Shown here one piece after another: positions 1-6,216 of a stretch of 6,316 bases of DNA (its first letter is position 1; each line of letters begins with the position of its first letter). The DNA comes from SHYR01 sp034406555 (GTDB lineage: Bacteria > Chloroflexota > Dehalococcoidia > UBA2979), in contig DASCRM010000083.1 of assembly GCA_034406555.1 (NCBI GenBank), positions 1-6,316 on the forward strand, written 5' to 3'. The position numbers and the translations under genes were made by a program. The notes below the pieces were generated by a model that ran no database searches, was not told where the DNA came from, and was given only the letters and a program-made list of their open reading frames with translations.

Positions 1-197
1 TGAAGTCGGAACTGCTGGAGGCGAACCTGCCGGCGGACGAGAAGATTCATCACCAGCAGTTCCCCCGGCTGGGCGCGAACCTGATCGATGCTGGCGGGAC
101 GCCAGAGTTCGAGTTCGAGCGGGAGCGGTTCTCGCTGAGTGACGCGATCACGTACCTGGACTTCACCACGGATGCGGCGCTGCGAGAATGGCTGTAG
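1..197 (+). CDS. 3' end of an unrecognised protein (partial)
   Basis: An open frame enters from the left edge with codons starting at position 3 and ends at TAG 195-197, giving 64 visible residues. The visible part starts KSELLEANLP and ends DAALREWL. It is rich in Glu, Asp and Leu and soluble in character, with no membrane segment or recognisable motif. Codon use is GC-rich at third positions, as in the intact genes nearby, so it looks like real coding. The codon cut by the window edge ends in TG, so a start codon exactly at the edge is possible, but this could equally be the C-terminus of a longer protein. It converges with the decayed cyclase gene on the other strand. I do not recognise the family. 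Confidence 0.6.
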   Translation, partial: KSELLEANLPADEKIHHQQFPRLGANLIDAGGTPEFEFERERFSLSDAITYLDFTTDAALREWL

Positions 198-230
198 CGC
201 CAGACGCTCGATGTGGTCGCAGAGCGAGCG

Positions 231-248
231 CGGCAACGATGATTGCCG
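231..248. terminator. Small hairpin between convergent genes
   Basis: A perfect 6-bp inverted repeat CGGCAA / TTGCCG with a 6-nt loop lies in the 61-bp gap between the stop at 197 and the cyclase remnant's stop at 259. It has no T-run on either side, so a role as a bidirectional terminator is only a guess from its position. Confidence 0.2.
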
Positions 249-258
249 AGGCCGCTGA

Positions 259-1456
259 CTAACTCGCGCGCACTTCGTACAGCGCCACCGGCTCGTCGAA
301 GCCCTTCATCGTAGCGTCGCCCTGCGAGGTGAACTTGAACGTCTTGCCCGCGCAGAGGTCCATCACGACGCGCGAAACCAGCACCTACCCCGGTTCCGCG
401 CGGTCGGTAATGCGGGCGGCGAGCTGTACCGCTGTGCCAAAGAGGTCGTCGTCCTCCGCGATTGGCTCGCCTGCGTTGATGCCGAGGCGCACCCGCACCT
501 CGCCGCCCGCCATCTCGCTCTGAATCGCGAGGCCTGCCTGCACCGCTGCGACCGCCGAGGGGGAGGACGCCATGATGCCATCGCCGGTGTGTTTCACCTC
601 GCGGCCGGCGTTCGCTTCGAGCGCGCCTCGGACGGCGGTGTTGTGGCTTCGGAGCAGCTCCCGCGGTCCCTCGTCGCCGAGGCGCTACGTGAGTGCGGTC
701 GAGTTTTCGAGGTCGGTGAAGAGGATGATCAGGAAGCCGGCGACCGGCTCCAGGCCCACCTCGCTTCGCCCGAGGAACTCGGTGATCCGGCGGAGACGCT
801 CGTCGCTGCCTGCTCCGGTGTGCGGGTAGGTATGACCCTCACAGAACGCGATCTCGCAGTTTGCGATCTGTGCGGCGGTCACCTGCATCTCGGCCAGCGT
901 CGAATAGCCGAAGGTGCGCGGCTGCATTAGAAGCGTCGGAGCCTGAATGACAACGACTGCCGTCCTGACGTCGCCCTGATCGAGGCCACGAGAGTAGGCC
1001 TTCAGATCCGGAAAGGCCTTGGACGCGTTCATGTACTCGACGCACTCCGGTCTGCCCCCTTGCGTCCTCTCCAAACATCCCTCTGACCATCAGTTTTTTC
1101 GCGAGATCCGGGTATTCGTCGAGGGCGAAGTCGATGATGCGTGCCCGCGGCGCGAACCGGCGACCGTCGCCCGTCACGATCGCGCCCCAGAGGATGAGAT
1201 GCTCGATGCGATCGCCGTGCGCCGCCGCATAGGTAATCGCCGGCGGCGTTAGTCCGCTGATGGGCATCAGGTCGAAGCTATCGATCTCCGACGCGTCCAC
1301 GACCGCCTCCAGGTCGTCACTCAACGTTTCAGGCGTGAGGTTGACGGGTTCGCCCTCAGAGAGCCCGAAGCGCCGCATGTCATCTCTGATGAGGGTTCGG
1401 TCGCGTCCGAGGGCAGCGAACCAATCCGCGAGTTCAGGGATCGTAGAGTCCAGTTC
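259..1456 (-). pseudogene. Decayed alpha/beta-hydrolase-adenylate cyclase fusion
   Basis: Read on the minus strand, the upstream part is an alpha/beta-hydrolase, from IPELADWFAALG through YAAAHGDRIEHLILWG to a C-terminal CEGH...ITEFLG. It runs directly into a class III nucleotide cyclase domain with FTDLENSTALT, KHTGDGIMAS, RLGINAGEP and DLFGTAVQLAARI. This fused architecture is known in Actinomycetota and Chloroflexota and is usually inferred to make cAMP. The gene is broken. One extra base in a G5 run (C5 at 1055-1059 on the plus strand) shifts the frame. TAG codons at 685-687 and 385-387 interrupt the cyclase, each where the family has Gln (T-Q-R-L-G-D and E-P-G-Q-x-L-V-S). The natural end is TAG 259-261. 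The first roughly 30-40 residues are missing, because family similarity stops at about 1456 where the ureohydrolase begins. The nucleophile elbow reads PISGL rather than GxSxG. About 398 codons can be reconstructed. Confidence 0.85.
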
Positions 1457-1464
1457 CTAGTAGG
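1450..1464. other. Breakpoint joining two 5'-truncated divergent genes
   Basis: Hydrolase similarity on the minus strand is readable up to about 1456, and ureohydrolase similarity on the plus strand from about 1460. No start codon, ribosome binding site or intergenic spacer lies between them. The junction holds the 9-nt palindrome CCTAGTAGG (1456-1464), which also supplies a minus-strand TAG at 1457-1459. I infer a deletion that removed both gene starts and the promoter region between them. The exact breakpoint cannot be fixed without an intact relative. Confidence 0.6.
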
Positions 1465-2366
1465 TGAGACGTTCAAGGACGCCGACGCGGTTGTGATCGG
1501 TGCCCCGTTCGACGGAGGAACGACGTACCGCGCCGGCGCTCGCTTCGGACCGCTGGCGATCCGCACCGCGGACTACATCGATCACGAGCCGTACCGGCCC
1601 AGCCTCGCGCTCGGGATCGACCCGCTCAGCGCGCTGGGCGTTGTTGACGCGGGCGACGTGCGCATGCCTCAGGGCGACATCGAAAAGAGCGTGGAGCTGC
1701 TCGAGCGGGCGGTCACAACGATCGCTGAGGCAGATGCGATTCCGATCGTGCTGGGCGGCGACCACACGATCGCGCCGCCCGACGTGACCGGCGTCGCGAA
1801 CAAGTACGGGCACGGCCGCGTCTCGGTGATCCACTTCGACGCGCACGCGGACACCGCCGAGACCACTGCCGGGCTGCTGCTCGGGCACGGGACCCCGATG
1901 CGACGCTTGATCGATTCAGGGGCGGCGCGCGGTGACCGCTTCCTCCAGGTGGGGCCGCGAGGCTACTCGCCGGATTCGCCGGTGCTGGAGTGGATGCGCG
2001 AGCAGGGGATGCACTGGTTCGAGATGACGGAGGTGGTGGAGCGAGGGCTGGATGCGTGCGTGACGGAGGCCTTCGAGCGTGCGATGGACGACTGCGACGG
2101 GGTGTTCCTGTCGATTGACGTCGATGTCGTCGATCCGGGGATAGCGCCGGCACCGGGACGCTCGAGCCGGGCGGGCTCACGACGCGAGAGCTGCTCGAGC
2201 CGTGCGCCGCTGCGCCCTGGAGGTGCCGGTGGTGGGGCTGGACGTAGTCGAGGTGTCGCCGCCATACGATGGGCCGGGCAACGTCACGGCGGCGTTGGCG
2301 AATCGGGTCGTGCTGGAGGCGCTGTCGAGTATCGCACGTCGACGACGGGATGCCGGGGAGGCGTAA
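1460..2366 (+). pseudogene. speB: Decayed agmatinase-family ureohydrolase
   Basis: The product belongs to the ureohydrolase family (arginase, agmatinase, guanidinobutyrase), Mn-dependent enzymes that release urea from guanidino compounds. Agmatinase (SpeB) is the most likely specificity but is not proven. Visible landmarks are IGAPFDGGTTYRAGARFGP, then metal-binding GGDHTI, HFDAHADT and SIDVDVVDP. The frame then breaks twice, each break repaired by adding one G. The first is at about 2149-2150 and restores APGTGTLEPGGLTTREL. The second is at about 2199-2200 and restores EAVRRCALEVPVVGLDVVEV. After both repairs the reading runs through VSPPYD and ANRVVLEALSSIARRRR to TAA 2364-2366. Without the repairs, the frame open from GTG 1493 runs on to 2422 with a nonsense tail. 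The N-terminus is also missing, with no ATG or ribosome binding site before IGAPFD. All metal ligands lie before the breaks, but the conserved substrate-side Glu of the LTTRE segment is lost from the frame. Confidence 0.87.
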
Positions 2367-2367
2367 T

Positions 2368-2384
2368 GGCACCGCACGGGTGCC
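2368..2384 (+). terminator. Hairpin just after the ureohydrolase stop
   Basis: GGCACC / GGTGCC forms a perfect 6-bp stem with a 5-nt loop, starting 2 nt after TAA 2364-2366. Its position fits a transcription end for the old ureohydrolase gene. No T-run follows, so it is at best a weak or factor-assisted terminator. The rest of the 66-bp gap holds only the ribosome binding site of the next gene. Confidence 0.3.
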
Positions 2385-2432
2385 CCGCGCTATTGTCACC
2401 GCACCGGGCGCAAACCACGTAAGGGCGCGACT

Positions 2433-3374
2433 GTGAAAGTTGCTGCTGGTCGACAGTTCTTCGAGCGCTACGGGGCCGAGGCCCAGGAGATCGTGCCGGA
2501 CCTGCAATGGGCCCTGATCGAGGCCGACGGCACGTGGTCGGAATCTCCGCAGGACTGTGACCTGATCGTCCTCGCTGCCGACGCTTACCGGAAGGCCTTC
2601 GTCGAGGCGGTCGTCCAGATTCCGGCACCCCGCTGGGCACATACCGAGGACGCCGGCATCGATGGGCCGTTCTACGACGCGATGCGTGAGAAGCAGACGG
2701 CCCTCACCCACAGTCCGGGGGCCAATGCTCCTGAGGTGGCAGAGGTTGCCTTCAGCTTCGTGCTTTGGTCGGCCAAGAACCTCGGCGAGCTGCGCGACCA
2801 TCAGCGCGAACACCGCTGGAAGCAACTTCCGCTGGAGAGCCTCAGCGACAAAACCATGCTGATCGTGGGTCTGGGCGCCATTGGCGGCCGTGTCGCCAGC
2901 TATGGCAAGGCCTTTGGCATGCGAGTACTAGGTATCCGCCGCTCCACCGAAGCGGTAGCGAACGTCGATCGCCAGGGCACGATGGACGACTTCAGCGCCT
3001 TCCTATCCGAGGCAGATTTCGTCGTGCTGGCGATCCCGATTGCCCCGGAGGTGGAGGGGATGATCGATCAGCCTGCCCTGGCGCTGATGAAGCCGACGGC
3101 CACGCTGATCAATGTCGGACGCGGGGCGCTGGTCGATGTTCCGGCGCTCAAGCAGTCGCTTCAGGACGGTCACCTGCGTCACTTCTGTACTGACGTGCTG
3201 CCAACGGAGCCCTGGCCGGCCGACGACGACCTGTGGGATCTCCCCAACGTGCTGATCACACCTCACAACGCCTCGTCGTCGCCACTCTACCTGAAGCGTG
3301 TCGGCGACCTGTGGATCGAGAACCTGCGCCGCTACGCGAGGGGGGACGACGCGATGCTGTACCGCGCGTTCTGA
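2433..3374 (+). CDS. D-isomer-specific 2-hydroxyacid dehydrogenase
   Basis: The 313-residue protein has the two-domain layout and usual length of cytosolic NAD(P)-dependent D-2-hydroxyacid dehydrogenases (glyoxylate/hydroxypyruvate reductase, phosphoglycerate dehydrogenase-like). Residues 1 to about 100 and the C-terminal tail form the substrate domain, and about 100-280 the Rossmann domain. The nucleotide loop is GLGAIG (146-151). The catalytic triad is present: Arg230 in NVGRGALVD, Glu259 in LPTEP and His278 in TPHNAS. After the second Rossmann strand the sequence is GIRRS (168-171) where NAD-preferring members have an acidic residue, which suggests NADPH preference. GTG 2433 is chosen because AAGG (2421-2424) lies 8 nt upstream and the N-terminus matches the family start. 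The gene is intact and lies 66 bp after the decayed ureohydrolase. The exact substrate cannot be read from the sequence. Confidence 0.93.
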   Translation: MKVAAGRQFFERYGAEAQEIVPDLQWALIEADGTWSESPQDCDLIVLAADAYRKAFVEAVVQIPAPRWAHTEDAGIDGPFYDAMREKQTALTHSPGANAPEVAEVAFSFVLWSAKNLGELRDHQREHRWKQLPLESLSDKTMLIVGLGAIGGRVASYGKAFGMRVLGIRRSTEAVANVDRQGTMDDFSAFLSEADFVVLAIPIAPEVEGMIDQPALALMKPTATLINVGRGALVDVPALKQSLQDGHLRHFCTDVLPTEPWPADDDLWDLPNVLITPHNASSSPLYLKRVGDLWIENLRRYARGDDAMLYRAF

Positions 3375-3385
3375 CGGACGCCCCA

Positions 3386-3398
3386 CACCTGCGAGGTG
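3386..3398 (+). terminator. Short hairpin with pyrimidine-rich tail
   Basis: CACCT / AGGTG forms a 5-bp stem with a 3-nt loop, 12 bp after the dehydrogenase stop. A C/T-rich stretch (about 3400-3430) follows. It may weakly end transcription before the next gene pair, but the stem is short and the tail is not a pure T-run. The remaining gap up to 3462 shows no convincing promoter boxes. Confidence 0.25.
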
Positions 3399-3462
3399 CG
3401 CTTGCCTTTGTCCCTTCCTCTTTCACTCTTCGCCGACTGGTGATGGCTGATCGGAGTCTGTT

Positions 3463-3879
3463 GTGAGTGAAGAAGCGATCGAGTCGGCGAAAGCGTGGTT
3501 GAGGCGTTTCCTGGAGGCGTGGAACAGCGCCGACCTGGAGCGGGTGCGCGATGAGCTGCACTACTCCCACGTGACCATCGGACCCGCTGGCGGGCAGGTG
3601 GTAGTGGTCGAAACGCGCGAGGCGCTCCAGACAGACTTCACGAAGCTCGCCGAAGTCGAGGGGTGGGCATCGAGCAGCTTCGACGACTTCACCTCGTACG
3701 CGTCGTCGCCGACGAAGGTGCACTTCGAGACGACGTTCAAGCGGTGCCGACAGGACGGAACGGTGTATGCGTCCGGGCGAGTGCTCTACATTGTGACCGA
3801 GCAAGACGGACGCTGGGGAATGCAGCTCCGTTCGGGCGTTCCGGCCGGAGTATCGAACACCGACGGAGGAGACCGATGA
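3463..3879 (+). CDS. NTF2/SnoaL-like small protein
   Basis: The 138-residue soluble protein fits the NTF2-like (SnoaL, DUF4440-type) cone fold. An N-terminal helix pair (AKAWLRRFLEAWNSADLERV, about 9-28) is followed by alternating strands, including VHFETTFKRCRQDG and YASGRVLYIVTEQDGRWGMQLRSG, the typical final strands. There is no signal peptide or membrane segment. The start is GTG 3463, with GGAG (3453-3456) 6 nt upstream. Its TGA overlaps the ATG of the epoxide hydrolase by 4 nt, so the two are translationally coupled and probably act on related substrates. NTF2-fold proteins include limonene-type epoxide hydrolases and ketosteroid isomerases, but many are accessory proteins. I cannot point to a certain Asp-Arg-Asp catalytic set here, so enzymatic activity is unassigned. 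Confidence 0.85.
   Translation: MSEEAIESAKAWLRRFLEAWNSADLERVRDELHYSHVTIGPAGGQVVVVETREALQTDFTKLAEVEGWASSSFDDFTSYASSPTKVHFETTFKRCRQDGTVYASGRVLYIVTEQDGRWGMQLRSGVPAGVSNTDGGDR
3865..3871 (+). promoter_or_regulatory. Strong Shine-Dalgarno that fixes the epoxide hydrolase start
   Basis: GGAGGAG lies inside the last codons of the NTF2-like gene, 4 nt before ATG 3876. It decides the hydrolase start, since the same frame is open upstream to beyond 3663. It also supports reinitiation coupled to the ATGA overlap. Confidence 0.85.
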
Positions 3880-4847
3880 GCGATCCGACGCTACGCCACA
3901 TCGAGGCAAACGGGATTCGCATCCGCATCGCCGAAGACGGGCCGGAGGACGGCCCGGTCGTCCTGCTGATGCACGGCTGGCCGGAGTCGTGGTACTCGTG
4001 GCGTCACCAGCTGCCGGCGCTCGCGGCGGCCGGATATCGCGCGATCGCACCGGACATGCGCGGCTACGGCGAGACGGACGCGCCGGAGGCTCGTGGCGAC
4101 TATGACGTCGGGCATCTGCTGGGCGACGCGATCGGCACGCTGGACGCGGTTGGCGCTGATCAGGCGGTGCTCGTCGGGCACGACTGGGGCTCAATTCTCG
4201 CGTGGCAGTTCGCCTTGCTGCGCCCCGACCGATTCCGAGCCGTCGTGGGCATGAGCGTGCCGTACACGGGTCGCCAGCAGGCGCCGCCGACGGAGGGGAT
4301 GCGTGCGGGGCAGGGCGACAACTTCTTCTACATCCTCTATTTCCAGGAGCCGGACGTTGCGGAGGCGGAGTTCGATGCCGATCCCCGGGGATTCCTCCAG
4401 CGCGTCTATGTGGGGATGGAAAGCGCCGGCGGCTCGGGCCTGCTCGGCGGTGGGCCTGCCCGCGCGCCCGGCTGGTTGGCGACGATGCCGGCCCCGCTCG
4501 AGTTGCCCGACTGGCTCTCGCAGGGCGAACTCGACTACTACATCGGCGAGTTCGAGCGCGCCGGGTTCCGAGGCGGAATCAACTACTACCGCAACTTCGA
4601 CCGCAACTGGGAACTGACACCGCAGCTCGCCGAGGCGAAGGTCGAGCAACCAGCGCTCTTCATCGCGGGCGAGAACGACGGTGTGATCGCGATGTTCGGT
4701 GGCTTACGGATGGCGGATGCGATGGGCGCGGTCGTCGCGGACCTGCGCGATCTCGTGCTGGTGCCCGATGCGGGGCACTGGGTGCAGCAGGAACGGCCGG
4801 ACGAAGTGAATGCACCGCTGCTCGAGTTCCTCGACGGGCTGGACTGA
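3876..4847 (+). CDS. Alpha/beta-fold epoxide hydrolase
   Basis: The 323-residue cytosolic enzyme belongs to the soluble epoxide hydrolase branch, which opens epoxides to vicinal diols through a covalent Asp ester. The oxyanion motif HGWPESW is at 33-39. The nucleophile elbow is GHDWGS (101-106) with Asp103, not Ser, which separates it from esterases. The two cap tyrosines that hold the epoxide oxygen appear to be Tyr155 (in ILYFQEP) and Tyr238 (in INYYRN). The acid is probably Asp268 (GEND) and the base His301 (DAGHW). Cap, core and length match the family, and every expected catalytic residue is present. The start is ATG 3876, overlapping the NTF2-like stop. It is the last gene of that pair and converges with the MaoC-like gene 42 bp away. 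The natural substrate is unknown; haloalkane dehalogenase is unlikely given the paired tyrosines. Confidence 0.95.
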   Translation: MSDPTLRHIEANGIRIRIAEDGPEDGPVVLLMHGWPESWYSWRHQLPALAAAGYRAIAPDMRGYGETDAPEARGDYDVGHLLGDAIGTLDAVGADQAVLVGHDWGSILAWQFALLRPDRFRAVVGMSVPYTGRQQAPPTEGMRAGQGDNFFYILYFQEPDVAEAEFDADPRGFLQRVYVGMESAGGSGLLGGGPARAPGWLATMPAPLELPDWLSQGELDYYIGEFERAGFRGGINYYRNFDRNWELTPQLAEAKVEQPALFIAGENDGVIAMFGGLRMADAMGAVVADLRDLVLVPDAGHWVQQERPDEVNAPLLEFLDGLD

Positions 4848-4860
4848 CACCAAAGGTGAT

Positions 4861-4889
4861 CAGCTCAGTGCGGCTGAGTTCAGCTCAGC
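4861..4889. terminator. Overlapping alternative hairpins between convergent genes
   Basis: In the 42-bp gap between the stops at 4847 and 4890, two stems share the middle arm. AGCTCAG (4862-4868) pairs with CTGAGTT (4874-4880) with one G-T wobble. GCTGAG (4873-4878) pairs with CTCAGC (4884-4889). CAGCTCAG also occurs twice as a direct repeat (4861-4868 and 4881-4888). A bidirectional terminator is plausible by position, although neither strand has a T-run. Confidence 0.4.
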
Positions 4890-5351
4890 TCACTTCACCA
4901 GCTCATAGAGCTCGGAGCGCACTGCTTCCAGCACTCGTTCGCCCGTCTGCCGGGTGGTCACGTCCCTCAGCCGGGCCACGCACCGCTTTGGGTCGCTGGT
5001 GGGGCGGGCGTCGATGATCTCGCTCTCCACGGTGATCGTGTCGCCGGGGTAGACGGGACCGACGAACCGCACCTCCTCGAAGCCGAGCAGGGCGACCAGC
5101 CGGAAGCCCTGGTCGGACATCAGCCCGCGAACGTTGCCGCTGTTCGAGAGCCCAATCGTCGTACTGAGAACGCAGACCCCCGGGAGGATGCGCTCACCGA
5201 ACGGGTCCGACTTCATGGCCTCGGAGTCGGCGTGGATCGTCCCGATCGTCCAGTTGAGGTTGACGAGCATGCTGAAGTCACCTTCGGTGATCGTCCGTCC
5301 CATGCTCTTGCGCTTCGTCCCATACGAGACGTTCTTCAGGATGTTCTCCAT
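4890..5351 (-). CDS. MaoC-like hotdog dehydratase-family protein
   Basis: The 153-residue protein has the single hotdog fold of the MaoC/(R)-enoyl-CoA hydratase family, whose members usually add water to trans-2-enoyl-CoA thioesters. The family signs are GRTITEGDF (18-26), IHADSEA (39-45), FGERILPGV (51-59) on the central helix and its approach, and VGPVYPGDTITVESEI (97-112) on the later strands. His40 matches the catalytic His. The usual Asp five residues earlier appears to be Thr35 (NWTIGTIH), so hydratase activity is doubtful. ATG 5351 is preferred over the Met at residue 17 because homologous sequence (YGTKRKSMGRTITE) starts before it. GAGGAGGG lies upstream at a rather long distance of about 12 nt. 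It follows the nitroreductase gene by 37 bp on the same strand, so the two are probably cotranscribed. Confidence 0.88.
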   Translation of the reverse strand: MENILKNVSYGTKRKSMGRTITEGDFSMLVNLNWTIGTIHADSEAMKSDPFGERILPGVCVLSTTIGLSNSGNVRGLMSDQGFRLVALLGFEEVRFVGPVYPGDTITVESEIIDARPTSDPKRCVARLRDVTTRQTGERVLEAVRSELYELVK

Positions 5352-5388
5352 CGAACCCGTCCGCCCTCCTCGCTCAGCCTGAGTGAGG

Positions 5389-6066
5389 TCAATCGTCGAA
5401 GCCGACGTACGTGACGATTTCGTCGGTTGCGGTGCGGCTCGACTTCACCTCGTTGGCAGCGAAGCCGTCTTCCGGGTAGCCCATGGCCACGCAAGTGACG
5501 ATCACCTCGTCCTCGGGGATCTGTGCGTGCTCGCGCACGACGCCCGACTGCATGATGCCCTGCCCGTTGATCACGGTGCCGAGGCCTCGGCTCCAGGCCG
5601 CGAGGACGAGCCCGTGCGTGGCGGCGCCGAGGTCGAAGAGCGCGAACGGACTCTCGTCCAGTGAGCGGTCGACGGTGACGACTATCGAAACCGGGGCGTC
5701 GAACTGACGGAACCCGCGCATCGTCCAGTCCATGCGCCGCTTCTTGTCGCCCCACTCGATGCCCATGGAAGTGAACAGGTCGGCAGCGATCTCCTTCTGG
5801 CGCTCGCGGTGGATGCCCTCGTAGGCGCCGTGCCCCGCCGTCTCGCGGACGGGCTTCTCACCAGCCATCATCCGCTCGGTGTTGCCCTCGCGAATTCGCT
5901 CCAGCGGCTCGCCGGTGACGACGTGGAAGTGCCATGGCTGAGTGTTCATGGACGATGGCGCGTAGCGGGTGACGGCGATGATCTCGTCGATCACGCTGCG
6001 GGGCACCGGGTCGGGCTTGTACCCGCGGATGCTCCTGCGGTCAGATACCAGGGTCTCGAAGTCCAT
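5389..6066 (-). CDS. Nitroreductase-family FMN oxidoreductase
   Basis: The 225-residue protein is a typical nitroreductase-family flavoprotein. These act as homodimers with FMN and NAD(P)H on nitroaromatics, quinones, enones or more specialised substrates. FMN phosphate binding is shown by RRSIRGY (10-16). PSSMNTQPWHF (37-47) is the conserved flavin-contact segment. GLGTVINGQG (161-170) and the late GYPEDGFAANEVKSSR (196-211) are also conserved, the latter including the usual Arg. Length and motif order are normal and the gene is intact. ATG 6066 follows AGAGGGAG with short spacing. It is the first gene of a likely operon with the MaoC-like gene. Upstream, 132 bp separates it from the next minus-strand gene. 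That gap could hold a promoter, but I see no clear -35/-10 pair. The substrate cannot be told from sequence. Confidence 0.94.
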   Translation of the reverse strand: MDFETLVSDRRSIRGYKPDPVPRSVIDEIIAVTRYAPSSMNTQPWHFHVVTGEPLERIREGNTERMMAGEKPVRETAGHGAYEGIHRERQKEIAADLFTSMGIEWGDKKRRMDWTMRGFRQFDAPVSIVVTVDRSLDESPFALFDLGAATHGLVLAAWSRGLGTVINGQGIMQSGVVREHAQIPEDEVIVTCVAMGYPEDGFAANEVKSSRTATDEIVTYVGFDD

Positions 6067-6192
6067 CAGCTCCCTCTTCTCTCGGCCACCTTGCTGGCGA
6101 CCGTGTTCCGACAGCTACGGTACCGGTTTTGATGCCAGCACGTATCGTCGAGTGTGGTGATACTCGTTGGCGCGCTCCACCGGCGCAAGTGC

Positions 6193-6216
6193 CGCGGGTC
6201 AGTCTGCCGACCCGCG
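6193..6216. repeat. 8-bp inverted repeat over a stop codon
   Basis: CGCGGGTC (6193-6200) and GACCCGCG (6209-6216) are perfect complements with an 8-nt loop. The structure overlaps the stop and last codons of the minus-strand partial gene. The position suggests transcript-end stabilisation or termination, but no T-run follows on the minus strand. Confidence 0.4.

Noticed and set aside
1379..1456. Ureohydrolase frame open upstream of 1456, possibly an N-terminal extension
   Set aside because: This stretch reads as the alpha/beta-hydrolase on the minus strand (IPELADWFAALG), so the plus-strand frame is its shadow. No usable start codon with a ribosome binding site is seen.
2393..2420. TTGTCA as a possible -35 box for the dehydrogenase
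   Set aside because: Nothing like TATAAT is found at 16-18 nt spacing.
1713..2825. A long minus-strand open frame of 370 codons
   Set aside because: It lies opposite the ureohydrolase and dehydrogenase genes, is rich in Arg, Pro and Ser as expected of an antisense frame in GC-rich DNA, and shows no motif.
3256..4194. A minus-strand open frame of 312 codons
   Set aside because: It is a shadow of the dehydrogenase end, NTF2-like gene and epoxide hydrolase start, all of which have clear family motifs on the plus strand.
4202..5017. A plus-strand open frame of 271 codons
   Set aside because: It runs out of frame through the epoxide hydrolase and antisense to the MaoC-like gene, with an Arg/Ala/Gly-rich nonsense composition.
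6145..6190. Minus-strand TTGCGC with GAGTAT 17 nt later as a nitroreductase promoter
   Set aside because: Spacing is right but both boxes match the consensus poorly, which is expected by chance in a gap of this size.
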